Shown here in pieces: positions 1 to 5,853 of a stretch of 7,675 bases of DNA (its first letter is position 1; each line of letters starts with the position of its first letter). Source of the stretch: Anaerolineae bacterium (lineage in GTDB: Bacteria > Chloroflexota > Anaerolineae > Aggregatilineales > Phototrophicaceae). The stretch is from positions 1-7,675 of the forward strand of contig JALONY010000060.1 in NCBI GenBank assembly GCA_025454715.1, in the 5' to 3' direction. A program made the position numbers and the translations under genes. The notes beneath the pieces are model-generated. The model did not search any database and was not told where the DNA came from. It was given only the letters and a program-made list of their open reading frames with translations.

Positions 1-17
1 GTAGGGGGCTTTTTGCC
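1..17 (+). terminator. probable 3' end of an intrinsic terminator from a gene left of the window
   Basis: The first bases hold a G run, a C and five T residues (GGGGGCTTTTT). The identical string forms the descending arm and T tract of the complete terminator at 4035-4067. The ascending arm would lie outside the window, so the hairpin cannot be confirmed. If correct, a plus-strand gene ends just before the window and the gene at 105 belongs to a separate transcription unit. Confidence 0.4.
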
Positions 18-39
18 CTTTCGCAACGGTCTTGACCCC

Positions 40-69
40 TTGACAACCACCCCAAAGCTGTGTCATGCT
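40..69 (+). promoter_or_regulatory. possible promoter of the small HTH gene
   Basis: A perfect -35 hexamer TTGACA lies at 40-45. The best placed -10 (CATGCT at 64-69, 18 bp spacer) matches the consensus poorly, although a TG precedes it. A second TTGACC starts at 32. Position upstream of the gene at 105, and the terminator-like sequence at the left edge, favour a promoter here, but the weak -10 makes the call tentative and could mean activator dependence. Confidence 0.35.
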
Positions 70-104
70 TGGGGGCAGTACGTCAACCGTAGTAAGGTTA
101 ACCC

Positions 105-320
105 ATGTCCAGCACAAGCAAACAAACCATCGACCCTCGTGCCGTGTACTCGCGGCAAGAGGCAGCGGAGTCGCTCGGCATCAGCCTGAGCACCCTCAAG
201 CGTTTGATTGCGCGGGGCTACCTGAAGGTCAGCAAACCAGACGGGATGCGTCGGGTGTTCATCACCGGCGACAGCATCTTGGCGATGTTGAACGACACCG
301 CGATTGACAGAAGCGCTTAA
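105..320 (+). CDS. small helix-turn-helix DNA-binding protein (excisionase/MerR-like, HTH_17 type)
   Basis: A 71-residue protein that is almost entirely one winged helix-turn-helix domain. Residues 15-38 (YSRQEAAESLGISLSTLKRL and onward) give the typical pattern of a helix, a GIS turn and a recognition helix. Residues 40-62 provide a short wing (KVSKPDGMRRVFI) and a closing helix (DSILAML). This is the layout of the excisionase/MerR-like HTH_17 family, whose members bind DNA as small regulators or recombination directionality factors. The start is supported by AAGG at 94-97, seven bases before the ATG. A longer overlapping frame starting at 65 is not convincing. No integrase or attachment site is seen, so a role as transcription regulator is as likely as excisionase. 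Its target is unknown; the gene directly downstream (373-708) is the closest candidate partner. Confidence 0.8.
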   Translation: MSSTSKQTIDPRAVYSRQEAAESLGISLSTLKRLIARGYLKVSKPDGMRRVFITGDSILAMLNDTAIDRSA

Positions 321-372
321 CGCACGCCTTTTGAACCCGAGTCAGGTCTTGTACGAACAAGGAGGAGTGAAG

Positions 373-708
373 ATGGTCGATAACACCAACCACCACATCA
401 CCTCCACCACGCTGAACAGCGGTGGGGGGCAGCTTTGCGCTACCCATACCGCATGGTTCGAGGGTGGCCTGACCGTTCGCATGGCGCGCCGTTCGCCGAT
501 GGCCGGAATCCCCATCTATGGGACGATTCTGCCTCGTGGCGGAGAGGTCGCATGGACGAAAGTCTATGCCCCGCGTCTGGCATCCATCTTCCCAATCGGA
601 GTCGATGGGATGATTCTGCCTGATGGACGCACGCCCGATACGCCGCTTTCGATGAACGTTAACAGCCCTTTCTGTCAGTCTCGCGGGAGGACAGCCCCCA
701 GCCAATAG
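373..708 (+). CDS. hypothetical protein with an internal (I/V)xGxILPxG repeat
   Basis: I do not recognise this 111-residue protein. The frame is open further upstream, but the start is placed at 373 because a near-perfect Shine-Dalgarno (AAGGAGG, 359-365) ends seven bases before that ATG; GTG 367 is the only other close option. No signal peptide or membrane segment is apparent. The N-terminus is Thr/Asn/His rich (DNTNHHITSTTLN, residues 3-15). The middle carries two copies of a short unit, IYGTILPRGG near residues 48-57 and VDGMILPDGR near 77-86, also visible as a 19/22-base DNA match. The Pro/Ser/Arg-rich tail looks disordered. Third-position GC is somewhat lower than in neighbouring genes, which may indicate a foreign or fast-evolving gene. 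It lies 52 bases after the HTH gene and ends 41 bases before a terminator hairpin, so the two probably form one transcript. Existence is fairly likely from the ribosome binding site; function is unknown. Confidence 0.6.
   Translation: MVDNTNHHITSTTLNSGGGQLCATHTAWFEGGLTVRMARRSPMAGIPIYGTILPRGGEVAWTKVYAPRLASIFPIGVDGMILPDGRTPDTPLSMNVNSPFCQSRGRTAPSQ
518..626 (+). repeat. two-copy imperfect direct repeat, 22 bp, 87 bp apart
   Basis: Copies at 518-539 and 605-626 both begin ATGGGA and share GATTCTGCCT; 19 of 22 bases match by eye. They lie in the same reading frame of the gene at 373-708 and encode the paired units YGTILPRG and DGMILPDG. This is best read as an internal protein duplication rather than a mobile-element repeat. 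Confidence 0.55.
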
Positions 709-749
709 GCGCGGCGCCCCCACGCACACAGTGTTCCACCGCAAGCGCG

Positions 750-790
750 AAGGACACGGGACTGACATCAGCCCGTGTCCTTTTCATTTT
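750..790 (+). terminator. Rho-independent terminator after the HTH/hypothetical gene pair
   Basis: AAGGACACGGG (750-760) pairs perfectly with CCCGTGTCCTT (772-782), an 11 bp stem. The 11-base apex (761-771) can extend the stem with CTG/CAG around ACAT. The right arm runs into TTTTCATTTT (781-790), a T-rich tract in the plus direction. On the minus strand no T tract follows, so termination is one-directional. Confidence 0.8.
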
Positions 791-860
791 CTCTCGCGTT
801 GCCCAAAGACCTGTCACCGGCACACACCGCCGGATAACCACACTGGGGAGACCACCCGCC

Positions 861-1196
861 ATGAACCCGAAGCCGCAGCACACTTCCGCCGCCCTCGCCA
901 CCCTGAGCACCTTGTATACGGGCGATGTCCTGCCCGAAGCGCTGAACTTGATCGACGCACTGCACAGCGCCGTCTCCGAGGGCGAATTGGCGCGCTTTAC
1001 CAGCCTGACCAGCGACGAGGTGAAGGCCGCGCTGGAAGAGCTGATTTACGTCGCGCAAGAGACGCTCAAAGAACTACAACCCTCCTGTGCGCCCACGCGC
1101 AAGGCGGCACCCAAGCCCATCCTCAAGCTGGTGCAGCCCGACCCCACCCATGCCGAGACACATCCCAGCCCCTCGCGGCGGTTGCATCGGTCATGA
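861..1196 (+). CDS. hypothetical small acidic helical protein
   Basis: A 111-residue protein I cannot assign to a family. Coding character is strong: most third positions are G or C. Residues 14-72 look helical and acidic, with two probable amphipathic helices (EALNLIDALHSAVSEGELARF and DEVKAALEELIYVAQETLKEL) separated by the short TSLTSD turn. The last ~38 residues are rich in Pro, Lys, Arg and His and look disordered and basic. There is no signal peptide or membrane segment, so it is probably cytoplasmic. A GGGGAG at 845-850 lies ten bases before the ATG and serves as a plausible ribosome binding site. It follows the terminator at 750-790 and so needs its own promoter, for which only weak candidates are visible in 793-860. 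It converges on the MerR gene with a 23-base gap and no obvious terminator between them. Confidence 0.7.
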   Translation: MNPKPQHTSAALATLSTLYTGDVLPEALNLIDALHSAVSEGELARFTSLTSDEVKAALEELIYVAQETLKELQPSCAPTRKAAPKPILKLVQPDPTHAETHPSPSRRLHRS

Positions 1197-1219
1197 GTGG
1201 GGTCGTTTCGTTGGTGGGG

Positions 1220-2041
1220 TCAGCGCCCCGCCCGAAGCGGGTATTGCACCTCGGTGACGTGGTTGGCGGGGTCGGACGGGTCGAACACGAGGTAGACCTC
1301 GCGGTAGGTGCCGTCCGACTCCCAGCCGTTGGCCTCGATGGCCGAGAGCAGAGCGGCGTGCGCTTGGGCGAAGCCCGCGTAATCCCCGCGATGGATGGTC
1401 GAGGCGACCGACGTGGCGGGCAATTCGTATACCCCCACCTGCTCGGACGGGGCAATCGGGCGCTCCAGCGGCACCGCCGCCTCGGCCACCTCATCAATCA
1501 AGACTTGTGACGATTGATGCCAGATGACGAAACACGCACCGGCATCTTTGCCTCCGGCGTTTTGGACGTGCCGATACACCGCGTCGATGGTCGGGGTCAG
1601 GTACTCTGGGACTTGATCGTTGGTCGGGATGGTCACCCGTTGGCTGGCGATGTACATCGCCGGAGCGGTCTTGAGCAGAACATCGTAAGGGGTCATGCTG
1701 TCCTCCAGTTCGATTTGCTTGAGGCGTGCGGCAATCCGAGACAGGCGTCCCTGCTCCTCGGCCAGCCGTTGCTCGGCTTGGGCATGTTTCATCAGCAACA
1801 TCCCCCGCAGTTCCTCGATCGAGACGCCCCCTTGCATCAGCCGCTCGATTTGTGCCAGCGAGAAGCCGAGGTCTTTGAGCGCCAGAATTCGGTTGAGCTG
1901 CGGCAGTTGGTCTGCGGCGTAATAGCGGTAACCGGTAAAGCGGTCGATGGAGACCGGTTTGAGCAACCCGATCTCATCGTAATGGCGTAGCGTCACCACC
2001 GAGACCTGCGCAAGCCGTGCGAAGTCGCCTATTTTGATCAT
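1220..2041 (-). CDS. MerR family transcriptional regulator with GyrI-like effector-binding domain
   Basis: A 273-residue one-component regulator with the BmrR/TipA-like layout. Residues 1-70 are the MerR DNA-binding domain: IGDFARLAQVSVVTLRHYDEIGLL, then the wing around FTGYRYYAADQL, then LALKDLGFSLAQIERLM. Residues about 78-115 form the dimerising coiled coil (HAQAEQRLAEEQGRLSRIAARLKQIE). Residues about 120-271 match the GyrI-like/AraC effector-binding fold, including HRGDYAGFAQAHAALLSAI, the REVYLVF segment with its conserved Glu, and a final TEVQYPL. Family members sense small, often cationic or amphipathic, molecules and activate promoters with over-long spacers by twisting DNA. The start is ATG 2041, because the longer frame to 2104 would begin inside the -35 box of this gene's own promoter (2074-2104). 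It is divergent from the GCS2-like ligase and convergent with the 861 gene. Family assignment is firm; the ligand is unknown. Confidence 0.93.
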   Translation of the reverse strand: MIKIGDFARLAQVSVVTLRHYDEIGLLKPVSIDRFTGYRYYAADQLPQLNRILALKDLGFSLAQIERLMQGGVSIEELRGMLLMKHAQAEQRLAEEQGRLSRIAARLKQIELEDSMTPYDVLLKTAPAMYIASQRVTIPTNDQVPEYLTPTIDAVYRHVQNAGGKDAGACFVIWHQSSQVLIDEVAEAAVPLERPIAPSEQVGVYELPATSVASTIHRGDYAGFAQAHAALLSAIEANGWESDGTYREVYLVFDPSDPANHVTEVQYPLRAGR

Positions 2042-2073
2042 GATTCCGTGCGTCCGTGTCCACAGATAGGCCA

Positions 2074-2104
2074 ACGATACACCCTCAGGCGAGGTGAGAG
2101 TCAA
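2074..2104 (-). promoter_or_regulatory. MerR-type promoter/operator for the MerR gene (autoregulation)
   Basis: Read on the minus strand: -35 TTGACT (2104-2099), a 19-base spacer (2098-2080), then -10 TATCGT (2079-2074). The 19 bp spacer is the hallmark of promoters controlled by MerR activators. Inside lies an inverted repeat, ACTCTCA (2101-2095) and TGAGGGT (2087-2081), 6 of 7 pairs, separated by seven bases, resembling operators of the BmrR-type subfamily. The predicted transcript starts about 25-30 bases before ATG 2041. Autoregulation is an inference from this architecture and adjacency. Confidence 0.8.
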
Positions 2105-2118
2105 GGGGTTTGGGCGGT

Positions 2119-2146
2119 TTGCTAAGATTCACTTGCACCCTATCGT
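2119..2146 (+). promoter_or_regulatory. possible promoter of the GCS2-like ligase gene
   Basis: TTGCTA (2119-2124), a 16-base spacer and TATCGT (2141-2146) form a plausible plus-strand promoter. Its -10 is identical to that of the divergent MerR promoter. The two -35 boxes are only 14 bases apart, so a regulator bound at 2081-2101 would sit directly upstream of this promoter. Each hexamer is about 4/6 to consensus, so the call is moderate. Confidence 0.4.
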
Positions 2147-2158
2147 GCCATACGGCAC
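2145..2158 (+). promoter_or_regulatory. short perfect inverted repeat in the ligase leader
   Basis: GTGCC (2145-2149), ATAC, GGCAC (2154-2158) is a perfect 5 bp palindrome with a four-base loop. It overlaps the end of the possible -10 and the predicted transcription start of the ligase gene. It could be an operator or a small 5' hairpin; its shortness means chance is possible. Confidence 0.3.
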
Positions 2159-2209
2159 AATCGTCGGTGGCACTGCGCCCCTTTTCGGACTGACAAGGAC
2201 TTCCCCAAC

Positions 2210-4018
2210 ATGTCTACGCCCCTCCCCTCCAACGAAACGCTGCTCGAATTTAGCCAAGCCGTACCGTGGCAACGCATCGAAGAGACCAAGCGAAACTTCA
2301 ACGAGGCAGTGCGAACTATGGCGGGGGAAGGCCATACCGGAGCACTGCCGCTCGACGTGTTGTCGAACAAGCTGGGGCTAACCGTGACCGCCTATTACCC
2401 CGATGCGCCTGCCGAGCAAGGCAACGTCTTCATGGGTGAGCTCAACGGTAAGCAATTCGTCTTGGGCAGCACGGTCAGCAGCCGCTACCGCAGCGGCAAG
2501 ACCCCCGCCCAAGCGGTCGTCCCCTACAACTTCAACCCGTCGGTCAACCACACCAACCTGCCCGAGACCGAGCACCCCAACAACGCCATGCGCGCCCTCG
2601 GTGCCGAGCTGGAGCTGGGCTTGCTGCACCCCGACGGGCGCGGCCCCGCCGAGGCCGAGGTACAAGAGTTCATCCGCAGCTACCAGCAAGCGGCGCGGCG
2701 CATCGGCGTGACCCCGCAAATCGACCGCGAGGCCTGCCAATATCAAGTCGAGTGCCACGTCGCCCCGGGCGTCGGCTATCAGCTCACCCGCGCCTCGCTG
2801 GACGGCATCTTGTCGTCGTTGGTGGCCGCCAGCGAATCGACCGGCCTGCTCACGGCCATCATCTCGGCCTACCCCATCCTCAGCGACTTCAAGCTGACCG
2901 ACGACCCCAAGGTCAACACCGCCCGTGACCTGATGATCATGGTCAACGGCCAGCACCCCAGCTACCAAGACAAGCTCAACGATGCCAAGCGCCGCTATCA
3001 CCTCGCGCCCAACACCAGCGTCATCGAGGCCTTCCGTATCCAAGGGTGCCACATCCACCTCGACGTGGCTGGCCGCTCCGAGGCGCTGGGCTTGCTGCAA
3101 TTCTATTGCTTGCTCCGCAGTGCCACGGCGGTGGTCAACAGCGCCATGCTGAAGGGTGGGCCGTTCGTCAACGGCACCTGCGACCCCGATTTGCTGTGCG
3201 TGCGCGAGCATTTGCGCGGCACCACCGTGACCGGTCGCCCGTTGATGGTGCCGCTCACCCCGCACCTGAGCGCCGACGGCCTCGACAAGTATGCCGGGTT
3301 GCTCAAGAGCGAGAAGGTCAACAGCGTGGTGCGCGCCATGCTGTATGAGGACGGCCTCGGCACGCCCAACAGCACCATGCACAACGTGCTTGGGCGCTTG
3401 CGCCCCGACCTCGGCAGCAGTAAGCGCATCTGCACGCTCGAATCGACCGGGATGCCGGTCAACATCAGCGCCAGCCGCCAAGCCGCCGTCCTGACCGATT
3501 TCGAGTTCAGCCACGCCATCCTCGAAGATTACTTCCGTCGCCACGGTGCCGACCTCGCCCCGATGTACGAAGACCGCGCCCTGCTCGAAATCCTCGGCCC
3601 GCTCTCGCCCGAGACCTTCCAACGCCTGCATGACGACAGCGACCGGATGGGTAGCGATGTGGTCATCACGACCGCCACCGGCAGCGAGATGAGCCTCGCC
3701 GAGTTCTACGAGAAGAAGCGCCTATACATGCACCGCCACCTGATCGACGCGGTGCCCGGGCACATCCGCCCGCGTGACATCGACGATGTCTACAGCAGCA
3801 TCAACCGCATGTTGGTGCCGCCCAGCGGTCAGCAAGCCCAGACGGTCGAGCAATACATCAACGACCCCAAGCTCCGCAGCACCGGTAACTGGGGGCGCAT
3901 CCTGCGCAACGCCTTCATCGAGGAGGGCGGCTCGCCCGGCACCTCCAACCCCGAGGCGGTCTTGCGCGTCATCACGCGGATGCACGGCGCATTGCGCGCC
4001 CGTTATCTGCAAGCCTAA
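2210..4018 (+). CDS. GCS2/YbdK-like glutamate-cysteine ligase family protein (carboxylate-amine ligase)
   Basis: A 602-residue protein resembling the GCS2 family of ATP-dependent carboxylate-amine ligases, related to glutamine synthetase in fold. Visible hallmarks are the first acidic strand GAELELGLL (131-139, Glu133 and Glu135 as probable metal ligands), QVECHVAP (179-186, Glu181), GCHIHLD (279-285, His281/His283 in the usual G-x-H-x-H position), and a late RICTLESTG segment (406-414). Characterised YbdK-type proteins are about 370 residues. This one carries about 125 extra residues at the N-terminus and about 150 at the C-terminus (helical, from 450), so its substrate may differ from glutamate plus cysteine. 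No signal peptide or membrane segment is seen; a cytoplasmic enzyme is expected. The ATG is preceded by AAGGA (2195-2199, ten bases upstream). It stands alone: divergent from the MerR gene on one side and closed by a terminator on the other. Family placement is from motif recognition; the substrate is not predictable here. Confidence 0.75.
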   Translation: MSTPLPSNETLLEFSQAVPWQRIEETKRNFNEAVRTMAGEGHTGALPLDVLSNKLGLTVTAYYPDAPAEQGNVFMGELNGKQFVLGSTVSSRYRSGKTPAQAVVPYNFNPSVNHTNLPETEHPNNAMRALGAELELGLLHPDGRGPAEAEVQEFIRSYQQAARRIGVTPQIDREACQYQVECHVAPGVGYQLTRASLDGILSSLVAASESTGLLTAIISAYPILSDFKLTDDPKVNTARDLMIMVNGQHPSYQDKLNDAKRRYHLAPNTSVIEAFRIQGCHIHLDVAGRSEALGLLQFYCLLRSATAVVNSAMLKGGPFVNGTCDPDLLCVREHLRGTTVTGRPLMVPLTPHLSADGLDKYAGLLKSEKVNSVVRAMLYEDGLGTPNSTMHNVLGRLRPDLGSSKRICTLESTGMPVNISASRQAAVLTDFEFSHAILEDYFRRHGADLAPMYEDRALLEILGPLSPETFQRLHDDSDRMGSDVVITTATGSEMSLAEFYEKKRLYMHRHLIDAVPGHIRPRDIDDVYSSINRMLVPPSGQQAQTVEQYINDPKLRSTGNWGRILRNAFIEEGGSPGTSNPEAVLRVITRMHGALRARYLQA

Positions 4019-4034
4019 GCCAGTAGTATCTCAT

Positions 4035-4067
4035 GCCCCCAGATCGTGCTGATGTGGGGGCTTTTTC
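4035..4067 (+). terminator. Rho-independent terminator of the GCS2-like ligase gene
   Basis: GCCCCCA (4035-4041) pairs with TGGGGGC (4055-4061) over a 13-base loop, followed by TTTTTCT. It begins 17 bases after the ligase stop codon. Its T tract lies where the -35 region of the downstream promoter should be. Confidence 0.85.
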
Positions 4068-4089
4068 TGGTGTCTGCATCGGGTATAAT
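4062..4089 (+). promoter_or_regulatory. promoter of the sugar-modification operon
   Basis: A perfect TATAAT -10 box lies at 4084-4089. With a 16 bp spacer the -35 would be TTTTTC (4062-4067), a poor match that coincides with the terminator T tract. Transcription would start near 4096, leaving a leader of about 30 bases before ATG 4128. No other promoter is evident before the three-gene operon. Confidence 0.6.
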
Positions 4090-4127
4090 GCCCTTATCAT
4101 CGTGCTTTTTCAGACGAAGCCCATCTC

Positions 4128-5072
4128 ATGCTCCCATCCCTCTCCATCGTCATCCCCGTTTACAACGGCGCGCTCAGCATCGCCGAGCTGGTCGGGCAAC
4201 TGCACGCCACCTTACCGACCTTAGCGGATTCGTTCGAGGTCATCCTCGTCGAGGACGACGGCAAAGACAACAGTTGGCAAGTCATCTGCGGCCTTGTGAG
4301 CGAGTATCCCCAGACCGTGCGCGCCTTCAAGATGTCGCGCAATTATGGGCAGCACAACGCCTTGCTGTGCGGCTTGCGCGCCGCCGTCGGCGGGGTGATC
4401 GTGACGATGGACGACGACCTACAACACCCCCCCGACCAGATTGGCACGTTGCTGGCCAAATTGTCCGAGGGTTACGACGTGGTGTACGGCAAGCCGGCCA
4501 ACGAGCAGCACGGGCTGTTTCGCGATTTGGCCTCGCAGGTCACCAAGTGGGTGCTCCAAAACGCGATGGGTGCCGAAACCGCTGGGAGCATCAGCGCGTT
4601 TCGCGCCATCCGCCGCCACGTCGTCCGGGCGTTCGAGCACTACAGTGGCCCGACGGTCAACCTCGACGTACTGCTGACGTGGGGCACCACGCGCTTTACC
4701 GCCCTGCCGGTGCGGCACGAGCCGCGCCGTTTGGGGGTGTCCAACTACACCTTTCGCAAGCTGGTCTCGCACAGCCTCAACATGGTCACCGGCTTCAGCA
4801 CCATGCCGCTCCGAATTGCCAGTGTCTTGGGCTTCGTGATGACCTTGTTCGGGCTGTTGGTGCTGGTGTATGTGCTGGGGCGCTACCTGATCGAGGGCGG
4901 TAGCGTGGCCGGTTTCCCGTTCCTCGCCTCGGTCATCGCCATTTTCAGCGGAGCACAGTTGTTCACCATCGGCATCATCGGGGAGTACTTGGCGCGCATG
5001 TACCAGCGCAGCATGGCGCGCCCGACCTATGTGGTGCGCGAGGCGTTGGGGGAAGAAAAACGTAACGTATGA
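4128..5072 (+). CDS. ArnC/GtrB-like family 2 glycosyltransferase (polyprenyl-phosphate sugar transferase)
   Basis: A 314-residue GT2 enzyme with the domain plan of ArnC and GtrB (E. coli ArnC is about 320 residues). The catalytic domain, residues 1-215, has the nucleotide-binding start IVIPVYN (7-13), EDDG (42-45), the ArnC-like SRNYGQHNALLCGL (70-83), and the metal-binding DDDLQHPP stretch (95-102). Two membrane helices follow at about 228-252 and 262-287, ending in the conserved IIGEYLARMYQ (283-293) and ARPTYVV (297-303). Relatives transfer a sugar from a nucleotide donor to a polyprenyl phosphate on the cytoplasmic face of the membrane. The next two genes encode WecD- and WecE-like enzymes, so the donor is plausibly dTDP-Fuc4NAc; this is inference. 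There is no strong Shine-Dalgarno before the ATG (only GAAG), but alignment of the IVIPVYN strand with relatives favours this start. The gene is first in a three-gene operon, 22 bases before wecD. Confidence 0.85.
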   Translation: MLPSLSIVIPVYNGALSIAELVGQLHATLPTLADSFEVILVEDDGKDNSWQVICGLVSEYPQTVRAFKMSRNYGQHNALLCGLRAAVGGVIVTMDDDLQHPPDQIGTLLAKLSEGYDVVYGKPANEQHGLFRDLASQVTKWVLQNAMGAETAGSISAFRAIRRHVVRAFEHYSGPTVNLDVLLTWGTTRFTALPVRHEPRRLGVSNYTFRKLVSHSLNMVTGFSTMPLRIASVLGFVMTLFGLLVLVYVLGRYLIEGGSVAGFPFLASVIAIFSGAQLFTIGIIGEYLARMYQRSMARPTYVVREALGEEKRNV

Positions 5073-5094
5073 GCCACTTGAGAAGGGCAAACCC

Positions 5095-5853
5095 ATGATT
5101 AGCCTCGCCGCGTGGGAGAGCACGTTTTTCGGCGTCCGCACCGCACGCCTAGAGCATGACGCCCCGACTGAGGCCGACCTGACCCACGCCGATACATGGT
5201 GCACCGCCCACCACATCGCCCTATGCGCGTGGCTGACCCGCCCCGACCGCGCCGAGACCCATCACCTCGCGATACGCTTCGGCTGGCAGATGATGGATTT
5301 TCGCGTCACGCTCGACCATGACCTGCGCCACCTGCCCACCCCTAAAACCCCGACTCGCACCCACCGTGAGGACGACCTCCCCGCCCTAGAGTGCATCGCC
5401 CGCACCAGCTTCACCGATTCGCGATTGGCGCTCGACCCGTACTTTCCTGCCCAAGCACGGGTGGCTGACATGTATGGGGCGTGGTTGCGCCGCCGATGTG
5501 GCGATACCCATGCCGAGGGTACTTTCGCCCCAGCCGACCATGTGGTGGTGGCCGACCATGCCGGGCAGGCAGCCGGTTTCGTCACCTGCGTGCTGCGCCC
5601 ACCCGAACCAGACGGACAGCGTATGGGCGTTGTGGACTTAGTGGCCGTAGAGTCTGGCGCACGCGGCCTGTATATTGGCGAGTCGATGGTATGCGCGGCC
5701 TTAGCATGGTTCAAATCACAGGGCTGTACCACCGTCGAGGTGGTGACGCAGGGGCGCAACACCCGCGCACAACGCACCTATAACCGTTGCGGTTTCCTGA
5801 TGCGCCGCGCCCAAACGTGGTATCACAAATGGTATGACACCCCCCATGTATAA
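5095..5853 (+). CDS. wecD: WecD-like dTDP-fucosamine (dTDP-Fuc4N) N-acetyltransferase, GNAT fold
   Basis: A 252-residue protein, slightly longer than E. coli WecD (224). It opens with WESTFFGV (7-14), which matches WENAFFGV of WecD, and has the same two-part layout: a variable N-terminal domain to about residue 85 and a C-terminal GNAT domain. In the GNAT part, DLVAVESGARGLYIGESMV (181-199) is the acetyl-CoA pyrophosphate loop region, and NTRAQRTYNRCGF (222-234) is the terminal motif. Tyr229 falls where WecD has its proposed catalytic tyrosine (Tyr208). The reaction would be acetyl-CoA plus dTDP-4-amino-4,6-dideoxygalactose giving dTDP-Fuc4NAc. ATG 5095 is chosen over the upstream open frame because AAGGG (5083-5087) precedes it by seven bases and the family motif then lies at the expected distance from the start. 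The gene overlaps the wecE-like gene by eight bases, implying translational coupling. Another acetylated aminosugar remains possible. Confidence 0.82.
   Translation: MISLAAWESTFFGVRTARLEHDAPTEADLTHADTWCTAHHIALCAWLTRPDRAETHHLAIRFGWQMMDFRVTLDHDLRHLPTPKTPTRTHREDDLPALECIARTSFTDSRLALDPYFPAQARVADMYGAWLRRRCGDTHAEGTFAPADHVVVADHAGQAAGFVTCVLRPPEPDGQRMGVVDLVAVESGARGLYIGESMVCAALAWFKSQGCTTVEVVTQGRNTRAQRTYNRCGFLMRRAQTWYHKWYDTPHV

Noticed and set aside
304..372. Upstream extension of the 373 gene overlapping the HTH gene
   Set aside because: The strong AAGGAGG at 359-365 is correctly spaced for ATG 373, and the upstream start is a non-ATG codon without a ribosome binding site.
518..626. Repeat pair considered as CRISPR or a mobile-element end
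   Set aside because: Only two imperfect direct copies in one reading frame, with coding sequence between them; no array, inverted ends or target duplication.
731..1510. Plus-strand open frame of 259 codons
   Set aside because: It crosses the terminator, the 861 gene and the convergent MerR gene. Its product is Arg-rich without recognisable motifs, a shadow of the real frames.
2042..2104. N-terminal extension of the MerR gene (21 extra codons)
   Set aside because: The MerR domain starts normally at MIKIGDF, and the extension overlaps the -10, spacer and -35 of the gene's own promoter.
2378..3631. Long minus-strand open frame of 417 codons
   Set aside because: It lies fully inside the GCS2-like ligase gene and encodes a low-complexity Ala/Gly/Val/Asp-rich product typical of the antisense of a GC-rich gene. 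It has no family motifs.
4046..4903. Plus-strand open frame of 285 codons overlapping the glycosyltransferase
   Set aside because: It begins inside the terminator region and is Arg/Pro-rich, while the frame at 4128 has complete GT2 motifs.
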